From Mesostigma viride (Eukaryota; Streptophyta; Mesostigmatophyceae; Mesostigmatales; Mesostigmataceae): a stretch of DNA of 22,927 bases. The stretch covers positions 15,001 through 37,927 of the forward strand of contig RPFO01000290.1 in the NCBI GenBank assembly GCA_009746045.1, given 5' to 3'. The first letter of the stretch is position 1, and each line of letters starts with the position of its first letter. Of the stretch, positions 1 through 10,940 are shown piece by piece. The position numbers and the translations under genes are program-made. The notes beneath the pieces were generated by a model. The model saw only the letters and a list, made by a program, of their open reading frames with translations. It searched no databases and was not told the DNA's origin.

Positions 1-331
1 GGAGAGGGAGAGGGAGGGAGAAGGGAGAGGGAGAGGGAGAGGGAGAGGGAGAGAGGAGAGGGAGAGGGAGAGGGAGAGGGAGAGGAGAGGGAGAGGAGAG
101 GGAGAGGGAGAGGGAGAGGAGAGGGAGAGGAGAGGGAGAGGGAGAGGAGAGGGAGAGGGAGAGGGAGAGGGAGAGGGAGAGGGAGAGGGAGAGGGAGAGG
201 GAGAGGAGAGGGAGAGGGAGAGGGAGAGGGAGAGGGAGAGGGAGAGGGAGAGGGAGAGGGAGAGGGAGAGGAGAGGGAGAGGGAGAGAGGAGAGGGAGAG
301 GGAGAGGGAGAGGGAGAGGGAGAGGGAGGGT
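1..331. repeat. (GGGAGA)n purine-rich microsatellite/satellite
   Basis: The first 331 bases are almost uninterrupted GGGAGA hexamers with occasional GGAGA pentamer slips and no pyrimidine on the plus strand. The tract runs off the left edge, so its full length is unknown. Shorter GA tracts of the same composition recur at about 522-555 and 888-921 inside the next repeat. Homopurine/homopyrimidine tracts of this kind can adopt triplex DNA; that is general knowledge and is not shown here. Confidence 0.97.
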
Positions 332-373
332 TTAGCCACATCGTGTTTTGTTCTTGGATTGATGACGCACCGC

Positions 374-1155
374 ACGCAACGCTCGTGACCTGCACCCGCA
401 GGCGAAAAAGAACGAACCACAATGATAGCATGGTTGTGAGTGACAATTGACGACATCACGCTACAAGGAGCATGACGCAAAAGGGATTAAAAATCGGCAT
501 GAAAAACCTGGTGAAAAATAAGAGGGAGAGGGGGGGAGAGGGAGAGGGAGAGAGAGTCGTCGTTCAGGAAGCCGGCATGACGCAAAATGGGATGAATACT
601 CAACATGACAGGTGAAAAAACATGAGAAAAACAACGTACATAAAATCCCGCAACTCACTCTTGTTGTTGCTGATGCTGCTGTCGTTGTTCTTGTTGTCAG
701 GCCCGTTGTTCTTGATTTAAAGAAGAAAGTGCTGCTCGTACGCAACGCTCGTGACCTGCACCCGCAGGCGAAAAAGAACGAACCACAATGATAGTATTGT
801 TGTGAGTGACAATTGACGACATCACGCTACAAGGAGCATGACGCAAAAGGGATTTAAAATCGGCATGAAAAACCTGGTGAAAAATAAGAGGGAGAGGGGG
901 GGAGAGGGAGAGGGAGAGAGAGTCGTCGTTCAGGAAGCCGTCATGACGCAAAATGGGATGAATACTCAACATGCCAGGTGAAAAAAAATTAGAAAAACCA
1001 CGTACGTAAAATCCCGCAACTCACTCTTGTTGGAGCTGATGCTGCTGTCGTTGTTGTTGTTGTCAGGCCCGTTGTTCTTGATTTCCAAAGAAGAAAGCCG
1101 TGAAGCTGCTCGTACGCATTATGGGGGCTGCACCCGCAGGCGAAAAAGAACGTGG
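374..1155. repeat. Tandem repeat, 366-bp unit, about 2.1 copies
   Basis: Copy 1 (374-739) and copy 2 (740-1105) align end to end with a constant 366-bp offset. The shared ACGCAACGCTCGTGACC block starts at 374 and 740. A third copy begins at about 1106 and fades after the GCACCCGCAGGCGAAAAAG block near 1130-1150. Each copy contains a short GA tract and a TTGTTGTTG-rich stretch. Short minus-strand ORFs here repeat with the unit and share no recognisable domain, so I read the block as noncoding satellite DNA. Confidence 0.9.
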
Positions 1156-1504
1156 ACCACAGTCGGTCACTGGACGTGCGGTGGCGGGCGTGGTGGGCGC
1201 ATCCGGCGGTGCGCGCCTGCAAAACACCGCATCAATTACCTGGGCGGGCAGGGTGCGCACCTTCCAAAGTCCCTGGTGTGTGTCAGTGCAGCGTCGACAT
1301 GGCATGCGTGGAGGATATGTGCGTACGTACGACGAATCATGTGAAACGACTGGTCCAACCTGAAAAATTTTAAATTTTTGCCGTGTCCAGTAACGGTCCT
1401 AGGTTGCACCCGCGGGACGTTCCGACAGCTGTACAGAAAAGATCACAAAGATACGCCGCGCAACGACGCCTGTGCCCGGCAAATCATTTGTGAGCCCGGA
1501 ACTG
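1156..1504. other. Unannotated spacer
   Basis: No gene, domain or repeat family is recognisable. Overlapping short ORFs occur on both strands but none has a protein-like sequence. A small AT palindrome (AAAAATTTTAAATTTTT) lies at about 1364-1380. Confidence 0.5.
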
Positions 1505-1763
1505 AACAGTCACTGCAAATGTCGAGTATTTATTGCTCCATCCCCACAAAAAAGCGTTCCGGACCTGTTCGAAGCGAAGAGCACTGACAGGGATCGGACC
1601 CGAGCCAGATTTGTGTGCGGACCATGATGGCTGGCCTCCCTCACTCCGCAACCTCACTCTGGACGCAGGTTCGAATCCTGTCAGTGCTATTCGCTTCGAA
1701 CAGTTCCGGAACGCTTTTTTTGGGGGGTGGAGCAATAGATTTTCGACGTTTGTAGTGACTGTT
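1505..1763. mobile_element. Fold-back MITE-like element with Pol III B-box match
   Basis: The 259-bp segment is an almost complete palindrome. The left arm from 1505 (AACAGTCACTGCAAATGTCG) is matched in reverse complement by the right arm ending at 1763. Pairing continues inward through the GCTCCA, AAAAAAGCGTTCCGGA, CTGTTCGAAGCGAA and AGCACTGACAGG blocks to about 1609 and 1658, leaving only a small, partly pairable loop. Arm identity is about 85-90 percent. The right arm contains GGTTCGAATCC at 1668-1678, an exact match to the eukaryotic tRNA B-box/T-arm consensus, with a pairable T stem and a CAGTGCT acceptor-like strand. The left arm has a degenerate mirror (GGGTCCGATCC on the minus strand). 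No A box or tRNA cloverleaf could be assembled, so this is not called a tRNA. It could be a MITE or a head-to-head pair of tRNA-derived SINE ends. Confidence 0.7.
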
Positions 1764-2349
1764 GCACCAATAGGAGTCGACACTGCGTGTTCAGACTCCC
1801 AAGTACTCGGGCACCCACACCTGCCGGGGGAGTACATTGTAATGCTATTCACTAGAACAGTTCCGGATGTAGCGTTAGTGATGATGTTGTACAATATATT
1901 TCAATCACGTTTGTCAGAGTGTGCGTTTTTCCGACATGTAGGGCAGGTTGTACAACATTCTGTGCGCCAACCATGTGTACTACATGTATCGATTAGTATC
2001 ACTACATGTATATTCCGTCATGATCGCAGGATTAGTAACTACTGGGCTACATGTTAGTGTACCCTTACTAGGCTACTATGTAGAACCTTCAGAACCTGAT
2101 TCTACCTTCCAAAATTCTAATTATGCGCCATGGATCAGTTTTGAAATGTAGAACGAGCCTACGTGGAGGGCATGACATCAGTCCAGCTGGCACCGCCGCG
2201 CACCATGACCGAGGGAACACGCCGTCACGTGCATGTAATGCAATGTTTGGAGACGACGGGCATGCATGCATGGTTAATTTTTGGCGGCGAATATTTTCCG
2301 CGCCAAAAAAATTCCGCGGTACCCTCCGTACCGTGAAAAGTGGGTGCAC
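1764..2349. other. Unannotated left flank of the large fold-back element
   Basis: I see no gene here. The longest ORFs overlap one another in different frames and look random. Several TACATGTA-type short palindromes lie at 1970-2010. A 10-bp block TCCGTACCGT at 2325-2334 recurs in the same orientation at 16793-16802, just beyond the other end of the large inverted repeat. Confidence 0.5.
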
Positions 2350-2987
2350 GGTGCGCGCACCCCTTGCGGAAGTGGCCATGGCGACTGCTTTTAGACGAAA
2401 CGTGACAAATCTGGCTCGCGGAAAGCAGAAAAAATGCTCGATTCTTGGAGAAAATTAGTTACTGATTCTAATTTATGGTGGGATAGTTGCGATCTATAAT
2501 GTCGCGGGCTCTTTTTCTTTACCATCGGCAGGGGGGTCCGGCCTGAATTTCTGTCGGGATGAATAAAGTATAATTGATGCCTGCAGGTGTGATTGTCGAT
2601 TGTTGCCAGTTTTGATGGTCCTAATGGAAGCTAGTTTAATGATGTTTCTAAAGCCGTAAAAATTCCCGCTGCTATCTTTACCTTTCCCGTCATTTTGCGG
2701 TAAGATAACATTAGGCCTGCGCCATGCGCGCCCGACCTCTCCATGAAAGGGTGGCCTTTCTTGTGCGCCTGGGCACGAATAAATGCCCGTTATGGTACGT
2801 TCTTGTATTAAACGTCCTAAGATAGCGCTTTCCTGCTTTCTTACCTCGTTGAGCGTAAGCTTTTTGCCTTCTTTCCGGCCAGATGCAGCCATGAAGTTGC
2901 GGGTCCTGGCGCTGCATCGCTGGATTCCTGGATGTTTTTAAGCAAGTTCGTCTGTGACGTGGCTGGCTTGCTGCAGCGCGTGGCCCA
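2350..2987. repeat. Left arm, outer diverged segment
   Basis: This segment pairs with 16108-16749 in reverse complement at roughly 92-95 percent identity, estimated by eye, with substitutions and small indels. It contains the putative outward-facing exon and 5' splice site described separately. A 132-codon minus-strand ORF (2494-2892) is open on this side but broken on the right arm. Divergence is clearly higher than in the adjacent inner arm. Confidence 0.85.
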
Positions 2988-3023
2988 CAACCTGTCGGGA
3001 AGGTGTAATGCTTTTATTTCCAT
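2845..3023 (-). other. Putative first exon in left arm (unknown product)
   Basis: Reading outward on the minus strand, a TATAAAG (3051-3045) precedes an ATG at 3023. An open frame of 59 codons then runs to a strong 5' splice site, GAG|GTAAGA, with the intron G at 2844. The predicted peptide (starting MEIKALHLPDRL) matches no family I recognise. An ATG at 2892 in another frame is also open past the splice site. On the right arm the equivalent frame from ATG 16072 is stopped by TAG at 16153 and the 2892-type ATG is mutated, although the splice donor is kept at 16254. Only one arm could therefore be intact. No downstream exon could be assigned. Confidence 0.22.
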
Positions 3024-3557
3024 GCTTCTCTGAAATTTCTTTTGCTTTATAGACAGTTGTGTTCGAGGAAATTCACGCGGTCTTCCTAAGCAGCGGCATC
3101 ATTTTCCCCAGACACTGACGAGCTGGCACCTGTCTCCTAAAGAGAGCGGCTCGTGCTTGTTAGAAAGGAGGCAGTGTGCATTTTGCGGGACACAATGCTT
3201 TGGTGGCACATGCGTCAGGTAGGCTGTTCCAATGGTCTCTTCACCTTTCCCACTGAGTAAATGTTAGCATTTGTCATGCTAACCAGAGCAGCTAGCCACA
3301 GGTTGGCTGGATAAAAAGTCAGCTTATTTTCTCTTTATATACTGCGTGTGTGGTCCTCCACGTGTCCGGCTTGTTGGGCATTTTGGAAGAGGGTTTATAA
3401 TGTGTTGTTGGGTGGAACAACTTGGTTGTTGGCACAAAATCACACATTATTAGCCTGAGATAGGCATGACATATGCTGCTCAGGCGTGTCGTCCTACCAG
3501 CCTTGTTGTTAAGGGTAGACTCACAAGGCTGGCTGTGCCGATGGAGGGGTGGGGCGT
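2988..3557. repeat. Left arm, inner unique segment, identical to right arm
   Basis: Reverse complement of 15538-16107. I found no mismatch over this stretch when comparing the two arms by eye. It carries a minus-strand TATA-like motif and a G-box (mirrored on the right arm), plus a second TATAAAG (3045-3051, minus strand) just upstream of an ATG. Confidence 0.85.
3333..3364 (-). promoter_or_regulatory. Candidate core promoter in left arm: G-box plus TATA
   Basis: On the minus strand CACGTG (3359-3364) lies about 18 bp upstream of TATATAAAG (3341-3333). The pair is exactly mirrored at 15731-15762 on the right arm, both firing outward toward the element ends. Conservation between the arms is uninformative because the surrounding DNA is identical too. 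Confidence 0.3.
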
Positions 3558-4333
3558 GCTAGCCCCCCCCCACACCCACGCATGCATGCTAGCCCACCCC
3601 CACACCCACGCATGCATGCTAGCCCCGGCCCCGGCCCCCCCACACCCACGCATGCATGCTAGCCCCCCCCCACACCCACGCATGCATGCTAGCCCACACT
3701 CACACCCACGCATGCATGCTAGCCCACCCCCACACCCACGCATGCATGCTAGCCCCCCCACACACCCACGCATGCATGCCAGCCCCCCCACACACCCACG
3801 CATGCATGACCGCCCCCCCCCACACCCACGCATGCATGCTAGCCCACCCCCACACCCACGCATGCATGCTAGCCCCCCCACACACCCACGCATGGATGCC
3901 AGCCCCCACACACACCCACGCATGCATGACAGCCCCCCCACACACCCACGCATGCATGCTAGCCCCCCACACACACCCACGCATGCATGCCAGCCCCCAT
4001 ACACACCCACGCATGCATGCCAGCCCCCCCCCACACTTACGCATGCATGCTAGCCCCCCACACACACCCACGCATGCATGCCAGCCCCCCCCCACACCCA
4101 CGCATGCATGCCAGCCCCCCCCCACACTTACGCATGCATGCTAGCCCCCCACACACACCCACGCATGCATGCCAGCCCCCCCCCACACCCACGCATGCAG
4201 GCTAGCCCAACCCCACACCCACGCATGCATGCCAGCCCACCCCCACACCCACACGTGCATGCCAGCCCACCCCCACACCCACGCATGCATGCCAGCCCAC
4301 CCCCACACCCACGCGTGCATGCCAGCCCACCCC
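3558..4333. repeat. Left 30-bp CATGC minisatellite, about 26 units
   Basis: The unit is about 30 bp: a CACACCCACGCATGCATGC core followed by YAGCCCMCCCC-type linkers whose C-run length varies. GCATGC and GCTAGC are self-complementary, so each unit has hairpin potential. Long ORFs on both strands (PHTHACMLA and MHAWVWGG-type repeats) are simply the translated minisatellite. It mirrors 14770-15537; differences I saw are mostly homopolymer lengths (776 versus 768 bp). One unit carries a CCCCGGCCCCGG insertion, present on both arms. Confidence 0.95.
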
Positions 4334-4609
4334 TAGCTTGAGCGTGCTTGTAAAGTTTTTGCATGGTTTATTAAAATGAGTGGAATATGTATTTATTGCA
4401 TTAAATGTTAATTTTATTGATCATGAATGAAAATGGTCAACATTGCCGAAGTGCCCCTAAATTGCTCAATATTGTGTGCTCAAGAATTCAATGAGGATTG
4501 TCATCATGGAAACCCGCACAAATTCACGATTCCGGGCATGCATGTGAAAGTATCAAGAACAATTTTCAATTAAGAATGGTATCTCATTGTTCCATGAATC
4601 AATATGACT
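4334..4609. repeat. Left AT-rich unique spacer between the two satellites
   Basis: A 276-bp AT-rich block joins the 30-bp minisatellite to the roughly 70-bp array. It is repeated in reverse complement at 14494-14769 with no mismatch found by eye. It has no ORF of note. Its CATCATGG and CCTCAT words resemble parts of the neighbouring array unit. Confidence 0.85.
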
Positions 4610-5657
4610 CCATGTACGTAGACAAGCCATGATGACCCCATGGGAGCCTAAATCCTCATCATTAAATACATAAATGCCACCCATGTACGTAGACGGGCCA
4701 TGATGACACCAATGGAGCCTGAATCCTCATCATTAATTACATAAATGCCAACCATGTACATAGACAAGCCATGATGACACCATGGGAGCCTGAATCCTCA
4801 TCATTAAATACATAAATGCCAACCATGTACGTAGGCCAGCCATGATGACACTATGGGAGCCTGAATCCTCATCATTAATTTCATACATGCCAACAACACG
4901 TAGACGGGCCATAATGACACCACGGGAGCCTGAATCCTCATCATTTATTTTATGAGACATCCATGTACGTAGGCCAGCCATGATGACACCATGGGAGCCT
5001 GAATCCTCCACATTTTTTTTCTGAGACATCCATGTACGTAGGCCAGCCATGATGACACCATGGGAGCCTGAATCCTCATCATTAAATACATACATGCCAT
5101 CCATGTACGTAGACAGGCCATGATGACACCATGGGAGCCTGAATCCTCATCATTAATTACATAAATGCCAACCATGTACGTAGACGGGCCATGATGACAC
5201 CATGGGAGCCTGAATCCTCATCATTTTTTTTATGAGACATCCATGTACGTAGGCCAGCCATGATGACACCATGGGAGCCTGAATCCTCGTCATTTTTTTT
5301 TCTTTGACATCCATATACGTAGACGGGCCATGATGACACCATGGGAGCCTGAATCCTCATCATTAATTACATACATGCCATCCATGTACGTAGACGGGCC
5401 ATGATGACACCATGGGAGCCTGAATCCTCATCATTTACTATTCCTTGACATCCATGTACGTAGGCCAGCCATGGAGACATTATGGGAGCCTGAATCCTCC
5501 TCGTTAATTACATAAATGCCAACCATGTACGTAGACAAGCCATGATGACACCATGGGAGCCTGAATCCTCATCATTTACTATTCCTTGACATCCATGTAC
5601 GTAGACGGGCCATGATGACACCATGGGAGCCTGAATCCTCATCATTAATTACATGGA
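4610..5657 (-). repeat. Left, inverted section of the 66-71-bp satellite array (about 15 units)
   Basis: The units share a core that on the minus strand reads AATGATGAGGATTCAGGCTC, then CCATGGTGTCATCATGGC, then a TACGTACATGG block. Variable linkers follow (TTGGCATTTATGTAATT, ATGTCAAGGAATAGTA, poly-A types). Unit order from the left edge follows the last units before 14493 in reverse, including the rare unit with CGTGTTGTTGG (4888-4930). Short ORFs translating to repeats of NDEDSGSHGVIMA are satellite translations. Confidence 0.93.
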
Positions 5658-7222
5658 TGGCATTTATGTATTTAATGATGAGGATTCAGGCTCCCATGGT
5701 GTCTCCATGGCTGGCCTACGTACATGGATGTCAAGGAATAGTAAATGATGAGGATTCAGGCTCCCATGGTGTCATCATGGCCTGTCTACGTACATGGATG
5801 GCATGTATGTAATTAATGATGAGGATTCAGGCTCCCATGGTGTCATCATGGCTTGTCTACGTACATGGTTGGCATTTATGTAATTAATGAGGAGGATTCA
5901 GGCTCCCATGGTGTCATCATGGCTTGTCTACGTACATGGTTGGCATTTATGTAATTAATGATGAGGATTCAGGCTCCCATGGTGTCTCCATGGCTGGCCT
6001 ACGTACATGGATGTCAAGGAATAGTAAATGAGGAGGATTCAGGCTCCCATGGTGTCATCATGGCCCGTGTACGTACATGGATGGCATGTATGTAATTAAT
6101 GAGGAGGATTCAGGCTCCCATGGTGTCATCATGGCTGGCCTACGTACATGGATGTCAAAGAAAAAGAAATGATGAGGATTCAGGCTCCCATGGTGTCATC
6201 ATGGCTGGCCTACGTACATGGATGTCTCATAAAATAAATGATGAGGATTCAGGCTCCCATGGTGTCATCATGGCTTGTCTACCTACATTGTTGGCATGTA
6301 TGTAATTAATGATGAGGATTCAGGCTCCCATGGTGTCTCCATGGCTGGCCTACGTACATGAATGGCATTTATGTAATTAATGATGAGGATTCAGGCTCCC
6401 ATGGGGTCATCATGGCTTGTCTACGTACATGGTTGGCATTTATGTAATTAACGAGGAGGATTCAGGCTCCCATGGTGTCTCCATGGCTGGCCTACGTACA
6501 TGGATGTCAAGGAATAGTAAATGATGAGGATTCAGGCTCCCATGGTGTCATCATGGCCCGTGTACGTACATGGATGGCATGTATGTAATTAATGATGAGG
6601 ATTCAGGCTCCCATGGTGTCATCATGGCCCGTCTACGTACATGGATGTCAAAGAAAAAAAAATGATGAGGATTCAGGCTCCCATGGTGTCATCATGGCTG
6701 GCCTACGTACATGGATGTTTCATAAAAAAAATGATGAGGATTCAGGCTCCCATGGTGTCATCATGGCCCGTCTACGTACATGGTTGGCATTTATGTAATT
6801 AATGAAGAGGATTCAGGCTCCCATGGTGTCATCATGGCCCGTCTACGTACATGGATGTCAAGGAATAGTAAATGATGAGGATTCAGGCTCCCATGGGGTC
6901 ATCATGGCTTGTCTACGTACATGGTTGGCATTTATGTAATTAACGAGGAGGATTCAGGCTCCATTGGTGTCATCATGGCTGGCCTACGTACATGGATGTC
7001 AAGGAATAGTAAATGATGAGGATTCAGGCTCCCATGGTGTCATCATGGCTTGTCTACGTACATGGTTGGCATTTATGTAATTAATGAGGAGGATTCAGGC
7101 TCCCATGGTGTCTCCATGGCTGGCCTACGTACATGGATGGCATTTATGTATTTAATGATGAGGATTCAGGCTCCCATGGTGTCATCATGGCTTGTCTACC
7201 TACATGGTTGGCATTTATGTAA

Positions 7223-7260
7223 CCTGAATCCTCTCATTAAGAAAATGAAGAGGATTCAGG
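7223..7260. repeat. Local inverted junction (hairpin) within the forward array
   Basis: A reversed fragment, CCTGAATCCTCTCATT, is followed after a few A-rich bases by its mirror AATGAAGAGGATTCAGG. This is the only clear local polarity flip I saw inside the forward section. It looks like a replication template-switch scar. Confidence 0.75.
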
Positions 7261-10200
7261 CTCCATTGGTGTCATCATGGCTGGCCTACGTACATGGATG
7301 TCAAGGAATAGTAAATGATGAGGATTCAGGCTCCCATGGTGTCATCATGGCCCGTCTACGTACATGGATGTCAAGGAATAGTAAATGATGAGGATTCAGG
7401 CTCCCATGGGGTCATCATGGCTTGTCTACGTACATGGTTGGCATTTATGTAATTAACGAGGAGGATTCAGGCTCCATTGGTGTCATCATGGCTGGCCTAC
7501 GTACATGGATGTCAAGGAATAGTAAATGATGAGGATTCAGGCTCCCATGGTGTCATCATGGCTTGTCTACGTACATGGTTGGCATTTATGTAATTAATGA
7601 GGAGGATTCAGGCTCCCATGGTGTCATCATGGCCCGTCTACGTACATGGATGGCATTTATGTAATTAATGATGAGGATTCAGGCTCCCATGGGGTCATCA
7701 TGGCTTGTCTACGTACATGGTTGGCATTTATGTAATTAATGAGGAGGATTCAGGCTCCCATGGTGTCTCCATGGCTGGCCTACGTACATGGATGTCAAGG
7801 AATAGTAAATGATGAGGATTCAGGCTCCCATGGTGTCATCATGGCCTGTCTACGTACATGGATGGCATGTATGTAATTAATGATGAGGATTCAGGCTCCC
7901 ATGGTGTCATCATGGCTTGTCTACGTACATGGATGGCATGTATGTAATTAATGATGAGGATTCAGGCTCCATTGGTGTCATCATGGCTGGCCTACGTATG
8001 TACATGGATGTCAAAGAAAAAAAAAATGATGAGGATTCAGGCTCCCATGGTGTCATCATTGCCCGTGTATGTACATGGTTGGCATTTATGTAATTAATGA
8101 TGAGGATTCAGGCTCCATTGGTGTCATCATTGCCCGTGTATGTACATGGTTGGCATTTATGTATGTAATTAATGATGAGGATTCAGGCTCCATTGGTGTC
8201 ATCATGGCTGGCCTACGTATGTACATGGATGTCAAAGAAAAAAAAATGATGAGGATTCAGGCTCCCATGGTGTCATCATGGCCCGTCTACGTACATGGAT
8301 GTCAAGGAATAGTAAATGATGAGGATTCAGGCTCCCATGGTGTCAGATGTCATGGCCTGTCTACGTACATGGATGGCATGTATGTAATTAATGATGAGAA
8401 TTCAGGCTCCATTGGTGTCATCATGGCTGGCCTACGTATGTACATGGATGTCAAAGAAAAAAAAATGATGAGGATTCAGGCTCCCATGGTGTCATCATGG
8501 CCCGTCTACGTACATGGATGTCAAGGAATAGTAAATGATGAGGATTCAGGCTCCCATGGTGTCATCATGGCCTGTCTACGTACATGGATGGCATGTATGT
8601 ATTTAATGATGAGGATTCAGGCTCCCATGGTGTCATCATGGCTGGCCTACGTACATGGATGTCTCAGAAAAAAAATGATGAGGATTCAGGCTCCCATGGT
8701 GTCATCATGGCTGGCCTACGTACATGGATGTCAAAGAAAAAAAAATGATGAGGATTCAGGCTCCCGTGGTGTCATTATGGCCCGTCTACGTGTTGTTGGC
8801 ATGTATGAAATTAATGATGAGGATTCAGGCTCCCATAGTGTCATCATGGCTGGCCTACGTACATGGTTGGCATTTATGTAATTAATGATGAGGATTCAGG
8901 CTCCCATGGTGTCATCATTGCCCGTGTATGTACATGGTTGGCATTTATGTAATTAATGATGAGGATTCAGGCTCCATTGGTGTCATCATGGCCCGTCTAC
9001 GTACATGGACCGTGGCATTTATGTATTTAATGATGAGGATTCAGGCTCCCATGGGGTCATTGATGATCATGGCATTTATGTATGTAATTAATGATGAGGA
9101 TTCAGGCTCCATTGGTGTCATCATGGCTGGCCTACGTACATGGATGTCAAGGAATAGTAAATGATGAGGATTCAGGCTCCCATGGTGTCATCATGGCCCG
9201 TCTACGTACATGGATGTCAAGGAATAGTAAATGATGAGGATTCAGGCTCCCATGGGGTCATCATGGCTTGTCTACGTACATGGTTGGCATTTATGTAATT
9301 AACGAGGAGGATTCAGGCTCCATTGGTGTCATCATGGCTGGCCTACGTACATGGATGTCAAGGAATAGTAAATGATGAGGATTCAGGCTCCCATGGTGTC
9401 ATCATGGCTTGTCTACGTACATGGTTGGCATTTATGTAATTAATGAGGAGGATTCAGGCTCCCATGGTGTCATCATGGCCCGTCTACGTACATGGATGGC
9501 ATTTATGTAATTAATGATGAGGATTCAGGCTCCCATGGGGTCATCATGGCTTGTCTACGTACATGGTTGGCATTTATGTAATTAATGAGGAGGATTCAGG
9601 CTCCCATGGTGTCTCCATGGCTGGCCTACGTACATGGATGTCAAGGAATAGTAAATGATGAGGATTCAGGCTCCCATGGTGTCATCATGGCCTGTCTACG
9701 TACATGGATGGCATGTATGTAATTAATGATGAGGATTCAGGCTCCCATGGTGTCATCATGGCTTGTCTACGTACATGGATGGCATGTATGTAATTAATGA
9801 TGAGGATTCAGGCTCCATTGGTGTCATCATGGCTGGCCTACGTATGTACATGGATGTCAAAGAAAAAAAAATGATGAGGATTCAGGCTCCCATGGTGTCA
9901 TCATTGCCCGTGTATGTACATGGTTGGCATTTATGTAATTAATGATGAGGATTCAGGCTCCATTGGTGTCATCATTGCCCGTGTATGTACATGGTTGGCA
10001 TTTATGTATGTAATTAATGATGAGGATTCAGGCTCCATTGGTGTCATCATGGCTGGCCTACGTATGTACATGGATGTCAAAGAAAAAAAAATGATGAGGA
10101 TTCAGGCTCCCATGGTGTCATCATGGCCCGTCTACGTACATGGATGTCAAGGAATAGTAAATGATGAGGATTCAGGCTCCCATGGTGTCAGATGTCATGG

Positions 10201-10940
10201 CCTGTCTACGTACATGGATGGCATGTATGTAATTAATGATGAGAATTCAGGCTCCATTGGTGTCATCATGGCTGGCCTACGTATGTACATGGATGTCAAA
10301 GAAAAAAAAATGATGAGGATTCAGGCTCCCATGGTGTCATCATGGCCCGTCTACGTACATGGATGTCAAGGAATAGTAAATGATGAGGATTCAGGCTCCC
10401 ATGGTGTCATCATGGCCTGTCTACGTACATGGATGGCATGTATGTATTTAATGATGAGGATTCAGGCTCCCATGGTGTCATCATGGCTGGCCTACGTACA
10501 TGGATGTCTCAGAAAAAAAATGATGAGGATTCAGGCTCCCATGGTGTCATCATGGCTGGCCTACGTACATGGATGTCAAAGAAAAAAAAATGATGAGGAT
10601 TCAGGCTCCCGTGGTGTCATTATGGCCCGTCTACGTGTTGTTGGCATGTATGAAATTAATGATGAGGATTCAGGCTCCCATAGTGTCATCATGGCTGGCC
10701 TACGTACATGGTTGGCATTTATGTAATTAATGATGAGGATTCAGGCTCCCATGGTGTCATCATTGCCCGTGTACGTACATGGTTGGCATTTATGTAATTA
10801 ATGATGAGGATTCAGGCTCCATTGGTGTCATCATGGCCCGTCTACGTACATGGACCGTGGCATTTATGTATTTAATGATGAGGATTCAGGCTCCCATGGG
10901 TCATTGATGATCATGGCATTTATGTATGTAATTAATGATG
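7250..10940 (+). repeat. Higher-order tandem duplication of about 1845 bp in the array
   Basis: About 7250-9095 and 9096-10940 are successive near-identical copies with an offset of 1845-1846 bp. The rare units GTGTCAGATGTCATGG (about 8341 and 10186), CGTGTTGTTGG (about 8788 and 10633) and GGTCATTGATGATCATGG (about 9056 and 10900) recur in the same order. The 270-codon frames at 8069-8881 and 9914-10726 are identical. A partial third series of the same markers lies at about 13390-14230. Confidence 0.9.

Noticed and set aside
461-1373. Short ORFs on both strands in the 366-bp repeat and its downstream flank
   Set aside because: They overlap in several frames, repeat with the satellite unit and show no domain or protein-like composition.
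1580-1688. tRNA gene at the B-box match
   Set aside because: The T arm and 3' acceptor strand pair well, but the A box, D arm and anticodon arm are missing, and the pairing is explained by the element's inverted repeat.
2494-2892. 132-codon minus-strand ORF in the left outer arm as a gene
   Set aside because: It is broken by indels and loss of the ATG on the right arm, has no recognisable domain, and contains a strong splice donor early in the frame.
3466-4364. Long ORFs on both strands through the CATGC minisatellite (His/Pro/Thr-rich or Trp/Gly/Cys-rich)
   Set aside because: The 30-bp unit keeps frames open on both strands. Composition is dictated by the repeat, and the same happens in mirror at 14770-15537.
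8069-10726. Two identical 270-codon ORFs (and many shorter ones) with NDEDSGSHGVIMA repeats
   Set aside because: They are translations of the roughly 70-bp satellite. Frames switch with linker length, end at linker stop codons, and the identical pair is explained by the 1845-bp duplication.
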